Shown here in pieces: positions 11,401 to 22,139 of a DNA stretch of 64,000 bases; position 1 is the first letter of the stretch; each line of letters starts with the position of its first letter. Both the position numbers and the translations under genes were made by a program. The DNA lies in NCBI RefSeq assembly GCF_020536995.1, contig NW_026273341.1, positions 186,001-250,000 on the forward strand. The letters are read 5' to 3'. The DNA is from Dreissena polymorpha (taxonomy: Eukaryota; Mollusca; Bivalvia; Myida; Dreissenidae). The notes under the pieces were generated by a model that did no database searches, was not told where the DNA came from, and was given only the letters and a program-made list of their open reading frames with translations.

Positions 11401-14400
11401 AAGTTGCATGTCTTTAGCTCAAGCAATTTCGAGGTTCACGCGACGCAGCATTTTTGGACAGACACACCCACAGACAAGTTTCATTAAGAATGGACAATAA
11501 ATGTAGCCTCTAGAGTGTAAACAAGGTTAATGTTGACGCTGCATGATGCATGACAGACAAATGGCGATCACAATAGCTCACCATGAGTATGTTGTGCTCA
11601 GATGAGCTAAAAATGGAGTGTAAAAGGGTTAAGATTAGTAATTACGAGCTGTTTTTATGGAGCGTTAATTGTATAAGGCCTAACGAAAAATTATGTTTAT
11701 TTCCGGTTACCCGATCGACCGTCAAGAGTTTACCCGTGACTGCAATTCTTTTATAAAAAAATCGCGAGTGGACAACAACGATATTGTTTGACACTATTTG
11801 GTCCCTATGTAGATCTTTAAAGGCCTGAACTTTAAACCACGCCGCTATCTTTGAAAATGGCCGACTGCTCAAGCGTAGTGGCTTGACAAGAAGGCAGAGC
11901 TGCCATTATCTTCCACCATTTTGGAATTCAGGGTAGGGGAAAAAAATCCAATGACAAGGCACAGTCATGTTTGGATCTAATACAACCTGACTTGTTTTAA
12001 AATGTTAAAACACCAGTGTGAAACAGAACTTGATTATCACAAGAAGGTCAGTATCGGTAATATCTTGATTTGTTTTGTGCGGTAACCTCCAGTGTGAAAC
12101 AGTACTTGATTATCACAAGATGGTCAGCATCTGTAATACCTTGATTTGTTTTGTTTGTAACTTTGATTTATATTATATGAATCATGTTGGTACAATATGA
12201 GTACGAACATCTAATAATTCCGAACATTTTCGAACCAAATATAAAAAAATATCCGAACCTACTGACCCTCATTGTTTTGAGTGTGTAACCGGAAACATAC
12301 ATGTTTTTGTGTTCGGTGTAAGGTAAATGTGCTAGTTACAAATGCATAAAATCACCATCCAAAATATGGCAGATGACTATTTTGTAACCATGTTTGAACA
12401 GGTTTAACATGTTGGTGCATATTTATACAGTAATCTACTATGTAATTTTGTATGGAACACATTAGGGGACTTAAATGAAATGAGCGCCATCGCAATAATT
12501 AGACATGTTTTGCAACCAATTCCAAAGGTATTATAAGTACACTGTATTATGTGAATTTGGAATTAGACATCAAACTGGGAATGGACATTGTTGATATTCT
12601 AAAACAAAACTGTTCCTTTCACGTATTGAATTTATGTTTGTAATGATTTATTTAAACTTCAAGCTTGATAAGTAATAGGATATTGCTTATTAAGCTTTAA
12701 GTTCATTTAAATTGTAGTTTTCAACTGTGTGTGGCATGGACAGTTTCATTTTATGAAAATTATAAAAAAAAACAAGATGCGTTTGTGAAACACAATGTCC
12801 CCCTATATGACGTTTGACTTTGTAGGATGACCTTGACCTTATGAAGGATGACCTTGACCTTGACCTTTCACCACTCAAAATATGCAGCTCCATGAGATAC
12901 ACATGCATGCCAAATATCAAGTTGCTATATTCAATATTGCAAAAGTATTCATAAAATAAGCGATTTGGGCCACATATATTTGACCTCTGACCTTGAAGGA
13001 TGACCTTGACCTTGACCTTTCACCACTCAAAATGTGCAGCTCCATGAGATGCACATGCATGCCAAATATCAAGTTGCTATCTTCAATATTGCAAAAGTAT
13101 TTATAAAATAAGCGATTTGGGCCACATATTTGACCTCTGACCTTGAAGGATGACCTTGACCTTTCACCACTCAAAATGTGCAGCTCCATGAGATACACAT
13201 GCATGCCAAATATCAATTTGCTATCTTCAATATTGCAAAAGTATTCATAAAATGAGCAATTTTGGCCATATATATTTGACCTTTGACCTTGAAGGATGAC
13301 CTTGACCTTTCACCACTCAAATGTGCAGCTTCATGAGAAACACATGTATGCCAAATATGAAGTTGCTATCTTCAATATAGCAAAAGTTATTGCAAAATGT
13401 TAAAGTTGGCGCAGACAGACCAACAGACAGACCAACAGACAGGGCAAAAACAATATGTCCCCCACTACTTAAGTGGGAGACATAACAAACAGTTTTGTAA
13501 AAAAAAACATTTTAAATGATGCTATTATATATGAAAGTATCTATTTTAATTATTATTTGTTAAAGTAAATCAATACAACATGTAAAACTGCATATTATGC
13601 ACTGTTGAAAAAACAATATAGTCCCATATTGATGTCCTATTCCAACTCCACAAAATACTGTGTTATTAGGAAGTATAATTAAATTAGGTTTACAACTGAG
13701 AAAACTAGAGCTTTGTCACAGACTTGATAAAAAAACCCACATGCTGTATGGACACAGAATGTTCTGCATGTTGCCTTCACAAAAGCACCTTGATGAATGT
13801 TGAAAAACGCACAAAGTGACCCTGTGACCTAGTTTTTGACCTGGCATGACCCACATTCGAACTTCAGTCTTGGATTACACTCGACTGATGATCGAGTTAT
13901 GATTTTTGCGTCTGTCGAGTTAAAATTCCAAGCCAGTAGCCCGATCGTATAAGTGCTTTTTTCGTGTTTGAACTAAGTTACATGGCCGAAATAGCTTCCT
14001 ATTGTTATAGCTTCCTCAGCATTCCAGAAATTGTTTGTTCGGTACCGATTGTGCCCAGGTTTTTATTTATTGATTTTTGATTGGCTGGTGATGGCCATAC
14101 ATGAACGATAACTGACGAAAAGTCCTTGCTACTTTCCTAAAATCTTACAATGTCCACCATCTTAAAATATTTTAAGTGATCGATTTGCAAAGTAAAGCAC
14201 TGCACTATCAGCTTAACATATTGAAAAGCAAATGCTAACAATATTATCTATTTATTACGGATTTTCTAAGAAATTTGTTTTCATTGTCTGAAATTAAACG
14301 ATATGCACATTTACTTCATGTGCAAAACACATACATCTTTCGGGCATTCTTTTTTTGGATACAGTGTTTTTCGTCGATGTTAATTATTTTATTTTTTATT

Positions 14401-15917
14401 TTCGACTTTCTTTATAACATTTTCTATACAATGACGAATACAGATGCGGTGATACGAATGGTCTGGTTTATACTATTTTGCATTGTATCCTTGAGTTACC
14501 AGTTTCAGTTGATGTGTAACAAATAGTTGACAATATCAGATTAAAAAATACATATTAACCCTTTGCATGATGGGAAATTTGTCGTCTGCTAAAATGTTGT
14601 CTGCTGAATTTCTAAAATTAGCATTTTCTTTGATTTTTTTCAAAGAATATTATCAGAATAGCAAATAGTTTGGATCCTGATGGACTTTCTGTGGCGTCTC
14701 ATCTGGATCCAAACTGTTTGCAAAGGCCTTCAAAATTCGGTTCCCGCACTGAAAGGGTTAACCAGTAATTGCAACTAGAAAGATAAAGGGCTCTGCCCTT
14801 TATTGTGGTTGGGGACGTGCGACGCTTGACCCTCAGTCTTATTTTCCAGATTTCACATTTGGGACAATTGACACCCCTGCTATAGAAGCCTATTCAGAAG
14901 TAAATCGGTAATCTCCATTGGGCACTCATTGAGTAGATGCTTATTGAACAGTGTAGTAAGTTGATCTCTCTAGACACTTTCACTAGTATTATTACCGGAT
15001 GGATTGGATTAGGTCCAAGACTAACATATTTACAAATGTTACAGAATTATAACTCTAATTCGGGCTAGTAAGAATTGATTCGGGCTATTGAAATTTCCAA
15101 GCTGGTAGTCTGATCAAGCTAGTGCCTCAAAAAAATAATGCCAAGACTGGAACTTGGCCTAGACATCATATAGATACAACTTATGATTAAGTTTGGTTAA
15201 GATTGGATGAAAACTACTTGAATTTGAGAGCATACAACATGCTGTATGTGACCCTGTGAACTCGTTTTTTGACCCGGCATGACCCATATTCGAACTTGAC
15301 CTAGACATCTAGATAAAATTTCTGACCAAGTTTGTTGAGGATCGGATGAAAACAATTCGAGTCAGAGAGCGGACAACCAATACAGATCAGATGGACAGAC
15401 AGACAAGACTCCTATATACCCCCTTTAACTTCGTTTGTGGGGGTATAATGAAATTATAAGCCAATGAAAAGAAGTAATATAAATACCTGAATGACTTTCC
15501 CGCAAACAGTTGTTTTGGTTTTTGGAGGTGACCTGAGTGCTTCTCTCAATGAAACCATAGGAGCCGCTGGTGGATTGACAAGAGCCTTACCCTCTTGTAC
15601 TCTGCTGTCAGGGACTTCAATTTCTTGTGTTGGGAACAGTCTAGATGTTCGGGTTAGAATGATATACCCATCCCTTCGAATGAAATTTCTCAACATTATT
15701 GTTTTACCTTCAATAAGTTTGTTGAATTGGGTTGGGTCATACGACACAACTTTCACAGCTTTTTGTCATCTGCTATAGCAACAGACTTTGACTGCTTTGT
15801 CTCACCATTGGCATTAGTATATGTCTCTGGACTGCTTGCAAACACAACTCTGCCCCTTGCAGACTTGTCATAGGGCATGCTTTGGTCCATGTTCATGATT
15901 TCTTCTAAGGTTGACAT
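8500..15917 (-). CDS. Two-OB-fold, RPA70-like nucleic-acid-binding protein, three coding exons (frame broken in exon 1)
   Basis: Coding exons, in transcript order: 15917-15487, 11290-11057 and 8742-8500, each with AG/GT borders and phase-0 introns. In the intended frame the product is about 302 aa. Residues 1-140 (MSTLEEIMNMDQ..., GRVVFASS, KSVAIAD, VKVVSYDPTQFNKLIEGK, MLRNFIRRDGYIIL) look like a first OB-fold. Residues 135-230 (CGKVIQ, TIYIQDETVDRVKVALW, VRTGDFVKITYLTI) look strongly like an RPA70-type OB-fold. The last exon (81 codons, acidic, ending VLSVKLQ) is unassigned. RPA70-like OB-folds bind single-stranded DNA; the exact role here is unknown. Exon 1 is 431 nt where 432 keeps frame: near 15762 an A5 run shifts VAIADDKK out of frame with VKVVSYD, so this copy is a recent pseudogene or carries a sequencing error. 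The introns are filled with repeats. Translation may begin at an upstream ATG (see 16262-16312). Confidence 0.75.
8830..8952. repeat. Fragment of a mollusc interspersed repeat
   Basis: Contains TTTTAACGTCGCATTGACACG followed by TATATGGCGCC and CATTTCATGAGCGGGCACTTGG, the order I recognise from a widespread molluscan interspersed repeat. It directly abuts the monomer array at 8955. Both ends look truncated. Confidence 0.45.
8955..9987. mobile_element. Pearl-like element, six to seven ~146-bp monomers
   Basis: The longest TGACCTTGACCTTTGACCTA array in the window, with repeated GTTCTTGAGTTATCATC and TTTCATGATCCTAGG. The tail is CGGACCGACCGACCGACAGAC (9914-9935), then ATGTGCAAAGCAATAT and the hairpin CCCCCTCTTCTTAGAAGGGGGG (9961-9982). 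It lies in the last intron of the OB-fold gene. Confidence 0.8.
10368..10963. mobile_element. Worn pearl-like element with ~190-bp repeats and poly-G end
   Basis: Begins with GTGTCCATAGGACACGGGTG and contains two diverged units sharing CACAACTTCACAT, AAGTTTC..GAC.GTAGG, TTAAGTATAATT.TACTAAGTC and ATTACTCTGCTTT. The end is GAACAGCAAACAGACGGAC, then T10 and G11, a decayed version of the C-rich/G-rich terminal hairpin of the other copies. Lies in an intron of the OB-fold gene. Confidence 0.55.
11345..11610. repeat. Two pearl-like fragments in the OB-fold gene intron
   Basis: 11345-11472 is one worn monomer ending in GGACAGACACACCCACAGAC. 11475-11610 is the 3' end of the ~165-bp monomer family (AAGAATGGACAATAAATG, AATGTTGACGCTGCATGA, CTCACCATGAGTATGTTGTG, CTCAGATGAGC). 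Confidence 0.6.
12013..12163. repeat. 76-bp sequence duplicated in tandem
   Basis: Two copies (12013-12088 and 12089-12163) beginning CCAGTGTGAAACAG and containing CTTGATTATCACAAGA and CTTGATTTGTTTTG, with few differences. It sits in the large intron of the OB-fold gene. No coding sense. Confidence 0.7.
12770..13486. mobile_element. Complete-looking pearl-like element (5' module, four monomers, hairpin)
   Basis: A 5' module CAAGATGCGTTTGTGAAACA and TGTCCCCC precedes four ~145-bp monomers of the AAATGTGCAGCTCCATGAGA family (same as 3375-3980). The tail CAGACAGACCAACAGACAGGG and the palindrome TGTCCCCCACTACTTAAGTGGGAGACA end it at about 13484. The CCCCC word is present at both ends. It lies within the large intron of the OB-fold gene, and open frames across it are repeat shadows. 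Confidence 0.8.
13725..13866. repeat. Pearl-like monomer fragment
   Basis: One worn monomer with AGTGACCCTGTGACCTAGTTTTTGACCTGGCATGACCCA, i.e. four TGACC words in 40 bp. No tail module. A related fragment lies at 15120-15450. Confidence 0.5.
14555..14761. mobile_element. TTAA-ended MITE (piggyBac-like target preference), ~207 bp
   Basis: Begins TTAACCCTTTGCATGATGGG and ends GCACTGAAAGGGTTAA, so the ends TTAACCCTTT/AAAGGGTTAA are inverted repeats including the TTAA target. Near the middle is an internal inverted repeat built on GTTTGGATCC...GGATCCAAAC. I recognise this sequence as a high-copy Dreissena repeat. TTAA ends are the hallmark of piggyBac-mobilised elements; the mobilising transposase is inferred. 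Confidence 0.85.
15120..15450. mobile_element. Pearl-like element fragment with tail hairpin
   Basis: About two monomers (ACTTGGCCTAGACATCATA, TGACCCGGCATGACCCATAT, AAGTTTG.TGAGGATCGGATGAAAAC) followed by GATGGACAGACAGACAAGAC and the C-rich/G-rich end TATACCCCCTTTAACTTC...GTGGGGGTATAAT. It ends 37 bp before the splice donor of the first coding exon of the OB-fold gene. Confidence 0.65.
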
Positions 15918-16005
15918 CTGCAAAGATATAAGTAGAACAAATGTAATTTATCAAACAAGAGTACTGCTTGTGGGTGCCAACGCTTAACTGCAGTTGTTTG
16001 TTGCC

Positions 16006-16250
16006 CTAGCATAACTCGATAACTGAAAAATATTGCCCAAATATTTATGTAACTTTTCATACAAATATGCCTCGTCTGTATAAAGACCTATTGCAAGTTT
16101 GAAGAAAATGTCCTTATATTGAAGGAGATAGCTGCATTTTTCAAGAAATTTGCTGAGTTGAAAAGGGGCAGTATAAACAACGAGTACAAGTTTGAAGAAA
16201 ATATGTTTAGTGATTTTACTTACTTCTCACCAAAATGATCAAGATACAAG
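16006..16250. repeat. Interspersed repeat fragment of unknown family
   Basis: The words AGTTTGAAGAAAATGTCC and AGTTTGAAGAAAATATG recur in it, and it resembles the CATAACTCGATAACTGAAAAA-type dispersed sequence of bivalves. Boundaries are not visible. Confidence 0.35.
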
Positions 16251-16261
16251 AGGTTTTACAC

Positions 16262-16312
16262 CTTTGTACAGCTGATCAACCGTGCCTTTGATTGTCGCAG
16301 TCGGCAGTCCAT
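16262..16312 (-). CDS. Possible upstream coding or 5' UTR exon of the OB-fold gene
   Basis: On the minus strand an ATG at 16312 opens 17 codons (MDCRLRQSKARLISCTK) ending exactly at a GT donor (AAG|GTGTAA) in phase 0, which would join to the ATG-beginning exon at 15917. An alternative donor (TTTTG|GTGAGA) lies near 16228, in which case this stretch is 5' UTR. The exon includes an imperfect 26-bp palindrome around CTTCTTCGAGAAG (16320-16345). Confidence 0.3.
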
Positions 16313-16494
16313 CGAGCCAGTGTCAACTTCTTCGAGAAGTGGACACTAGTCACACTCTTTTTACACATTTCGCCGTAATCCAATACATTCAAATTACACA
16401 ACCAAAAAACCCCAACCGTCGTCACTTGTGCAGACATTTCTTAAATCATCGTAAAAGAAAAAGAAAGATACAATAATTGCTAACAGTTGTACGG

Positions 16495-16560
16495 TTGTTT
16501 TGCGTTTCATTAAAAGTAAACCAATCAAATGCCACTAATTGGTCACGTGATTTGAAACGT
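16495..16560 (-). promoter_or_regulatory. Candidate promoter of the OB-fold gene (E-box and CCAAT)
   Basis: Reading toward the gene, a palindromic E-box TCACGTGA (about 16542-16549) is followed by CCAAT-type words (two in this 60-bp stretch, one inverted). They lie roughly 0.2 kb upstream of the first possible exon. The combination fits a housekeeping-type, TATA-less promoter. No transcript evidence is available. Confidence 0.3.
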
Positions 16561-16762
16561 AGCACATCGTCATCAAAATGGAATTTCATTGATAAAACGG
16601 AAGTGAGATTCTCGCATGAATATGCAAACAATATAAAACCTATGCCGTATCCAATGCTTAGGAATTTTGCTTCAATAATATTTTATTACACGTTCTATGA
16701 CACTTTCATGTTATATAGTTATGTTCTGTATTCACAATGCGGGTTATTGAGAACTTCTTTGC

Positions 16763-16790
16763 AGGGACCTATTTGTTTGTATAGGTCCCT
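16763..16790. repeat. AGGGACCTA hairpin, copy 1
   Basis: AGGGACCTAT and ATAGGTCCCT face each other across an 8-nt loop. The same stem with another loop occurs at 41234-41259, so it is a repeat-borne structure rather than chance. Confidence 0.55.
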
Positions 16791-16911
16791 CTTCTTTGAT
16801 TGCGCATGAATGACCGCCAAGTGGTAAATCGGACTTTTCCAAATTCATTCATTCGCGGTTGTTTTGGCAGCCAGCCAAGTCAGCTTATTCCAAAAAACGG
16901 TTTAAGTACTT

Positions 16912-16937
16912 TAGCCTAGGGGCTTCGCCCCAGGCCA
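16912..16937. repeat. GC-rich hairpin CCTAGGGGC/GCCCCAGG
   Basis: A compact stem CCTAGGGGC-TTC-GCCCCAGG in otherwise AT-rich sequence, followed by a short A run. No gene boundary is seen here, so no function is assigned. Confidence 0.4.
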
Positions 16938-16949
16938 AAAAAGTGAAGT

Positions 16950-18280
16950 CATTAACGCAAATTTATTAACTTTTAAAATACAGTCCCTCAAATATTAGGA
17001 GTATTTAACAATGTACTTGTAACATTAATCTCATTCAGAAGATCGTGTTTCATGAGAATGATATATGCGACGTTATTTTTGTGGTGTAAAGAATGCGGTC
17101 AATTAATGGTTGCATCACTGTATGGCACAGGTATTTCTAACAATCTAATAATGTTGCAGTCATATATCCGTCGGTCCTTTAAATAGTTATGGTCATTATG
17201 ACTCAGTACAATCAGAAACATCGCTCAAACGATATACTTTTTCGATACATTACCCATGAGTGGTTAATGGAAAGTTTTATAATGCAACATTTGTTCCAAA
17301 AAGAGTGTCATTTTCCGACCAACTATTTCTGCATACGGGTTCATGAACGCTTTCTAGTAGTTTATGAGTAACCTTTTTTGCAAAGAGCAAACAATGACTA
17401 CACCTGGGAATGGTCAATTCAAGCACTGGCGATTTAAGCCGGTTTTATAGCTAGACGAACTCACACTTTACTAATAATATATCACAAACTAAACAGCCGC
17501 CTAGAGACCTCAATCAAATTATACATATTCTCATAGAAAATGACAACGTGACAGCAAACAAGTGACGCGTGAATACCGCACCCGCGGTTTAGTGGAATAG
17601 TGCCGACACAGGAAGCGTGGACCGATTTTGATCCTAGTTGTTTTTGTCTATTTTCGATTTATGTCATCGAGTCTAGAATATGCAACTTTCATGACAAGTT
17701 TTTGGCGATAATATAGGGTCATAAATATCACTTTCATATTGGAGAAAAGTCACTTTTTTTCGAACACACGTTCATAAAATTTATGTTTATGCTTTATTTC
17801 AGGCATAGAGCTATATTTAGCTATTTCATTGACATACACATTATTGTTTCAGTCTCTGAAGAGAAAGTACCTCGCATGATGAATATTTCATAACTAATAA
17901 TAAGTGTATGTAGATATACAGTTATATTGTTCTATACAACGCATGCCAGACTACTTTCAGTTTACAGTTTTAGCCTGATAAGACCAAGAAAAATAAAAAA
18001 CTTACCAATAATGCTTTTGATAATGATTTTAGAAATATCAAGTGCAGTCAATATCGGACGCGTATCAAATGTTAAAACATTTTACCTCAGATATGACAAT
18101 TATGTCACCAGTATATTCGTAATATTGACCACATGTTTGTGTGCAGTGCAATTTGCACGGTTTGTGGTTTATAATGTGCACAATCACGTTAGCATCTTCA
18201 TATAGAACCAAATTTACTGATATGATGAAACAGCATAACATTAAACAGAGGGGAAATGGGTGGGCAAGCGTATAGGGGAG
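16950..18280. other. Unassigned AT-rich interval
   Basis: I see no gene, no recognisable repeat and no array here. The longest open frames have no family motif and atypical composition for coding sequence. Confidence 0.45.
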
Positions 18281-18299
18281 CTGACTGGGTTAAAGTGAG

Positions 18300-18948
18300 G
18301 TTAGTTGGCACTGACTTCTACGATGGCGCCGTAGTCATGATATTTGCCAAGGAGTAGCGTGTATTTTTAACCGGTAAGCCATTTTATATTTATATAAAGC
18401 TCTGTGGTGTTTTTGCGTCATTCGGTGTTTTATTTAAAGATTGTGGACGTCGGAATTAAACAGTTATTAAAGGAAAAACGTCAAAACATTTAGTGTTTAT
18501 TACTTAACCTTCGCTATTTCGGATACACAAATATCATGTTCTCCGCTTGTTTACATTAAATATAACGTAAATCGCTACTATTTTAGTTTCTCGATGCGTT
18601 TTTATGTCGATTTATTCAGTTGCTCAAAGTTGACACAAAAAATTATTTGAATGTTTTCGCACATACTTAACGCTTACTTCTGGTGTGCGTTATATAAACT
18701 ACATTTGACGGTATTATATACAAAGTATTTACATGTTTATTATGACACTTATGAACATATTTATTAATTATATGGCTAAAATAGAATACTGGGCTATCTA
18801 AACGGAATACTATGCTTACTATGTGCAGGTAACCAGACGCCAGTTATAGACGTTGAAGATGCCAAGATTCAAGAATATTGCGTTACAAAGTGGGTACCGC
18901 TCTAGAAAGCGGAATGAACATGAAGGCCACCCATTAAAAAATATATAA
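18300..18948 (+). other. Possible short spliced transcript (30-aa reading frame)
   Basis: A moderately GC-rich stretch with GACTTCTACGATGGCGCCG ends at a good donor (CCG|GTAAGC, 18373/18374). An acceptor at 18828 (TGTGCAG|GTAACC) precedes ATG at 18859, which opens MPRFKNIALQSGYRSRKRNE... to a stop at 18948. The basic 30-aa product is not recognised. It could be a 5' exon of a longer gene whose remaining exons I cannot find, a non-coding transcript, or chance. Confidence 0.2.
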
Positions 18949-18949
18949 C

Positions 18950-21900
18950 ATCTAAGTACCACGCAAGTTAAACACACAAAACAATGACTTACACGTACAC
19001 TATAAGTGTAATGAAAAAAATAAAAGGGTAAAGCCGGTTTGGCACTATTACATGGTTGATGAGACAAAAATACTGCTTGCGATTCGAAATATCTGAAGCG
19101 ATTTGGAATTCCTGACGCGAGCTAGCTCAGAATATGCATATCAGTGGATAGTTTTTAAATTTCAAACTTAAATATAACCTGTTTATTGAAAACAATCATA
19201 TTTAACGATTTTTGTCGCAATGAAACTGATGCTTGTATACAACTTTAATGGGATGAATTTTAGAGGACATACATGTAAAAAAAGTTTTGTTTTTGGGGAA
19301 TATATCATATACGCGAAAAAATGATCTTGCAGGGAATAGAAAGATAGTGCACATGCAATACATGATATGATTTTAGTAGCAGTGATACATTATTTTTTTT
19401 TACTTACATGAATACATAATCCAATATTTTTAAATTCCTAACCAGCGTCATCTGACAAGATGGTAAAAATATTGTCAATTACGAGTTCATTTCAGAATAA
19501 GTTCGACACGCCATTATATACATAAAATGCATAAAATATAACTGAAAAGGGCTGATCAACCTTTTATTATCTTGTATATCCGCCACCCCACAATCCATCC
19601 TCTTGCAAATAGGGGAATTGATAAAGTCAGTAGGCAGGTTTTTCATACAGCATTATTATAATGCCACAGCAAGTAGCGGGATAAAGAAAACACACCACAT
19701 AACATACTATAAAACCATAATATGGAATACACATATTGACTTTATTAAAGGTTGATAGGTTTTCGTGTCAAACTCTTTAACATATGAAACAGCTGTTTGT
19801 CATTTAAAAATCAGGTAATAAAATGTGCTTAAATGAAAGTCAGTTCTAAAGAGGGGGGGGGGGGAAATAAATATACCTCGGCCATTAATTAATTTTTAGA
19901 GATTAATACGATTTGGAAAAATAACTTAGTACAATACACATCCGCACATACTATGTATTATAAAAGAAAATCATTTAAGTACATCAAATTACTCAAAGGT
20001 CACGTAAGTAAACAACACATTTGTGGACGATCTTCATACAATTACTTTTTTATTCCGACGTCTACGATCATGCAACAAAAAACGGGGGAAGCTCACACCG
20101 CAGAGCGAAAATTAGTATTCATTTTATAGGAGTATTCATTTTAAAGGAGTATTCATTTTAAAGGAGTATTCATTTTAAAGGAGTATTCATTTTAAAGAAA
20201 TATACATATAAAGTGGCTAGCCAAGTGAAAATGCAAGTAACTCCTTAGCGAAAATCATCTAAACGAAACCACTTCCGAAGTCAGTTTAAACTATCCTCAT
20301 TTAAACACAATCAGGTCCCCCTACTGATTATAATAAACACTTTACATACGCGTTCTTTGTTACCAAATCAAGCGTAACTTAAGAGGTAACTTATCTTTTA
20401 CTATTGAATCATATGTAATAAATAAGGTTGATTTATTATGGCTGATTTCTGAAATATCGTGGTTGCGTTTTGACGGGTTCAACAGTGGCGAACACGACAA
20501 CACGTCAAAATGGTAAACATACCCACGAGATCGACTGAATGGGCGACATAGGTAATTTATCGTATCGGCGCCCATTTTGTCGTCCTGGCTGGTATATTTG
20601 TCGATGCAACAAAGATTTACTTGCTAAATACATATGCTTACTTGCTGCATAAATACGCCTACTTGCTTCATAGAAAAACGTCCACTCGCTATATGAATGA
20701 AACAAATAATGTTAAATTTAACAAAACTGTAAGGACGAAACATTTAACGTCACACTTTTAAATATGACTGTGTAATATAAAAACAATGTCGCGTTGGTTT
20801 CTGCGTGAAGGAATCTTCAAATTTTCGGTTGGCTAGATGTGTAAAGAAATTGGGAGTATCTTCGTGGATGCGACCGTTATATGTGTGTATAGAAACTTGA
20901 TCTAATCTCTATCGAAGCCGACTGATTAAACTGGTAACATACACTTTTGTTCATTTATTCCAATAGATAAATTAGAATATGCAAACATGATTGCGCCTAT
21001 TACTGCATGCTGTATAATGCATTCTTTTAATCTATACAATGTATAGGACTCATATTGAATGAATTAACAACGGCTTCGTCTCAAAACCCGTATTGGTGTT
21101 CAAATTGAGTTATGTTGCCTGTTAAGCCGATCCCATTCTTAACATTCGTGAAACATAAATACATAATGCGACATATGCAACTAAAGTTCAAGCTAATGTC
21201 TAAGTATTAAGCTATGTTTGAACAGTTATGTTTCACTGTTCAAGTTTTAAGCTATGCGGAATGTATTCAGGTTTTGCGGATACAGTCTGTGTGATAGCTA
21301 GTGGTTCAAAATATACTGCGCACAGTGCCGATTAAAGCATATGGCACATTGGTATGGTGTCAAGTTCATTTAGAAAGGTAAAACGTCTGTCGCATAAGCA
21401 ATATTGTCATGACAAAATGATCCTGTATTATGGATATGGATAGTGTGCGATAACCATATACTTTGACACTAGACGAATTCACTAGACAGAGGACAAAAAC
21501 AGGCACGCAATCCATGACTCACTCCCTAAGTTTAAATGAACTTGTTTTACAAGCGCGCTATTGGCAAGACGAAATTGGATGTGTGTTCCAGAAAGGTCTT
21601 AAACTAGTTGTGTTCCAGATAGGTCTTTAAATTGTCATCACTTTAATTAGACGAAATATCTTTCCTAAACATACAGCTAGATGAAATAAAGTATGTTCAA
21701 ACGCAATCAAAATTGCACAATATATGCGGATAAACGTACTGAAATAATTTATTAAATATTTTTAAACCATGTTTAAACCCACTTTATCAATCCATCTATT
21801 AATTACAACCTTTCTAATAGTCACATACAAAGTCATTTCACGTATTTTCTTCAGAGGCATTAGCGACTATCACGTGTACATAATCTATTGAAAAATAATG

Positions 21901-22100
21901 CAATTATGTTAAATGTCAAAACGTTCCATTGAAGTTTGGCCGCTAAGATATCCATTAGAAACGATATCTACGAAACCCTTGTAAAATATTTAAAGACTGC
22001 GGCTTAAAACCTATGTGAGGTCATTATTGTCTATCCAGTCGTTTGTCTGTTAAGCGACATATCTTAAGGATGTAGATGGTGCTTTATGTAGACGTTCACA
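18950..22100. other. Gene-poor interval with two small tandem arrays
   Basis: No gene is supported. It holds the 17-bp array at 20115-20201, a degenerate ~24-bp motif around ACTTGCT repeated four times (20607-20697) and a G-rich run at 19853-19864. Confidence 0.45.
20115..20201. repeat. 17-bp minisatellite, five copies
   Basis: ATTCATTTTAAAGGAGT repeated five times with only end-copy differences. Confidence 0.85.
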
Positions 22101-22139
22101 TCGACTCCAGTATTAATTTGCACAATGTGAGACTGATGA

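Noticed and set aside
12690-13216. Minus frames with repeated IFGMHVYLMELHIL
   Set aside because: Antisense translation of the 146-bp monomer array, also seen at 3710-3916.
16912-16937. Bacterial-type terminator
   Set aside because: The hairpin looks like one, but the sequence is eukaryotic nuclear DNA.
20360-20575. 71-codon minus frame starting MGADTINYLCRPF
   Set aside because: Good ATG context and a possible donor (GG|GTATGT), but no partner exon or family motif; kept below the calling threshold.
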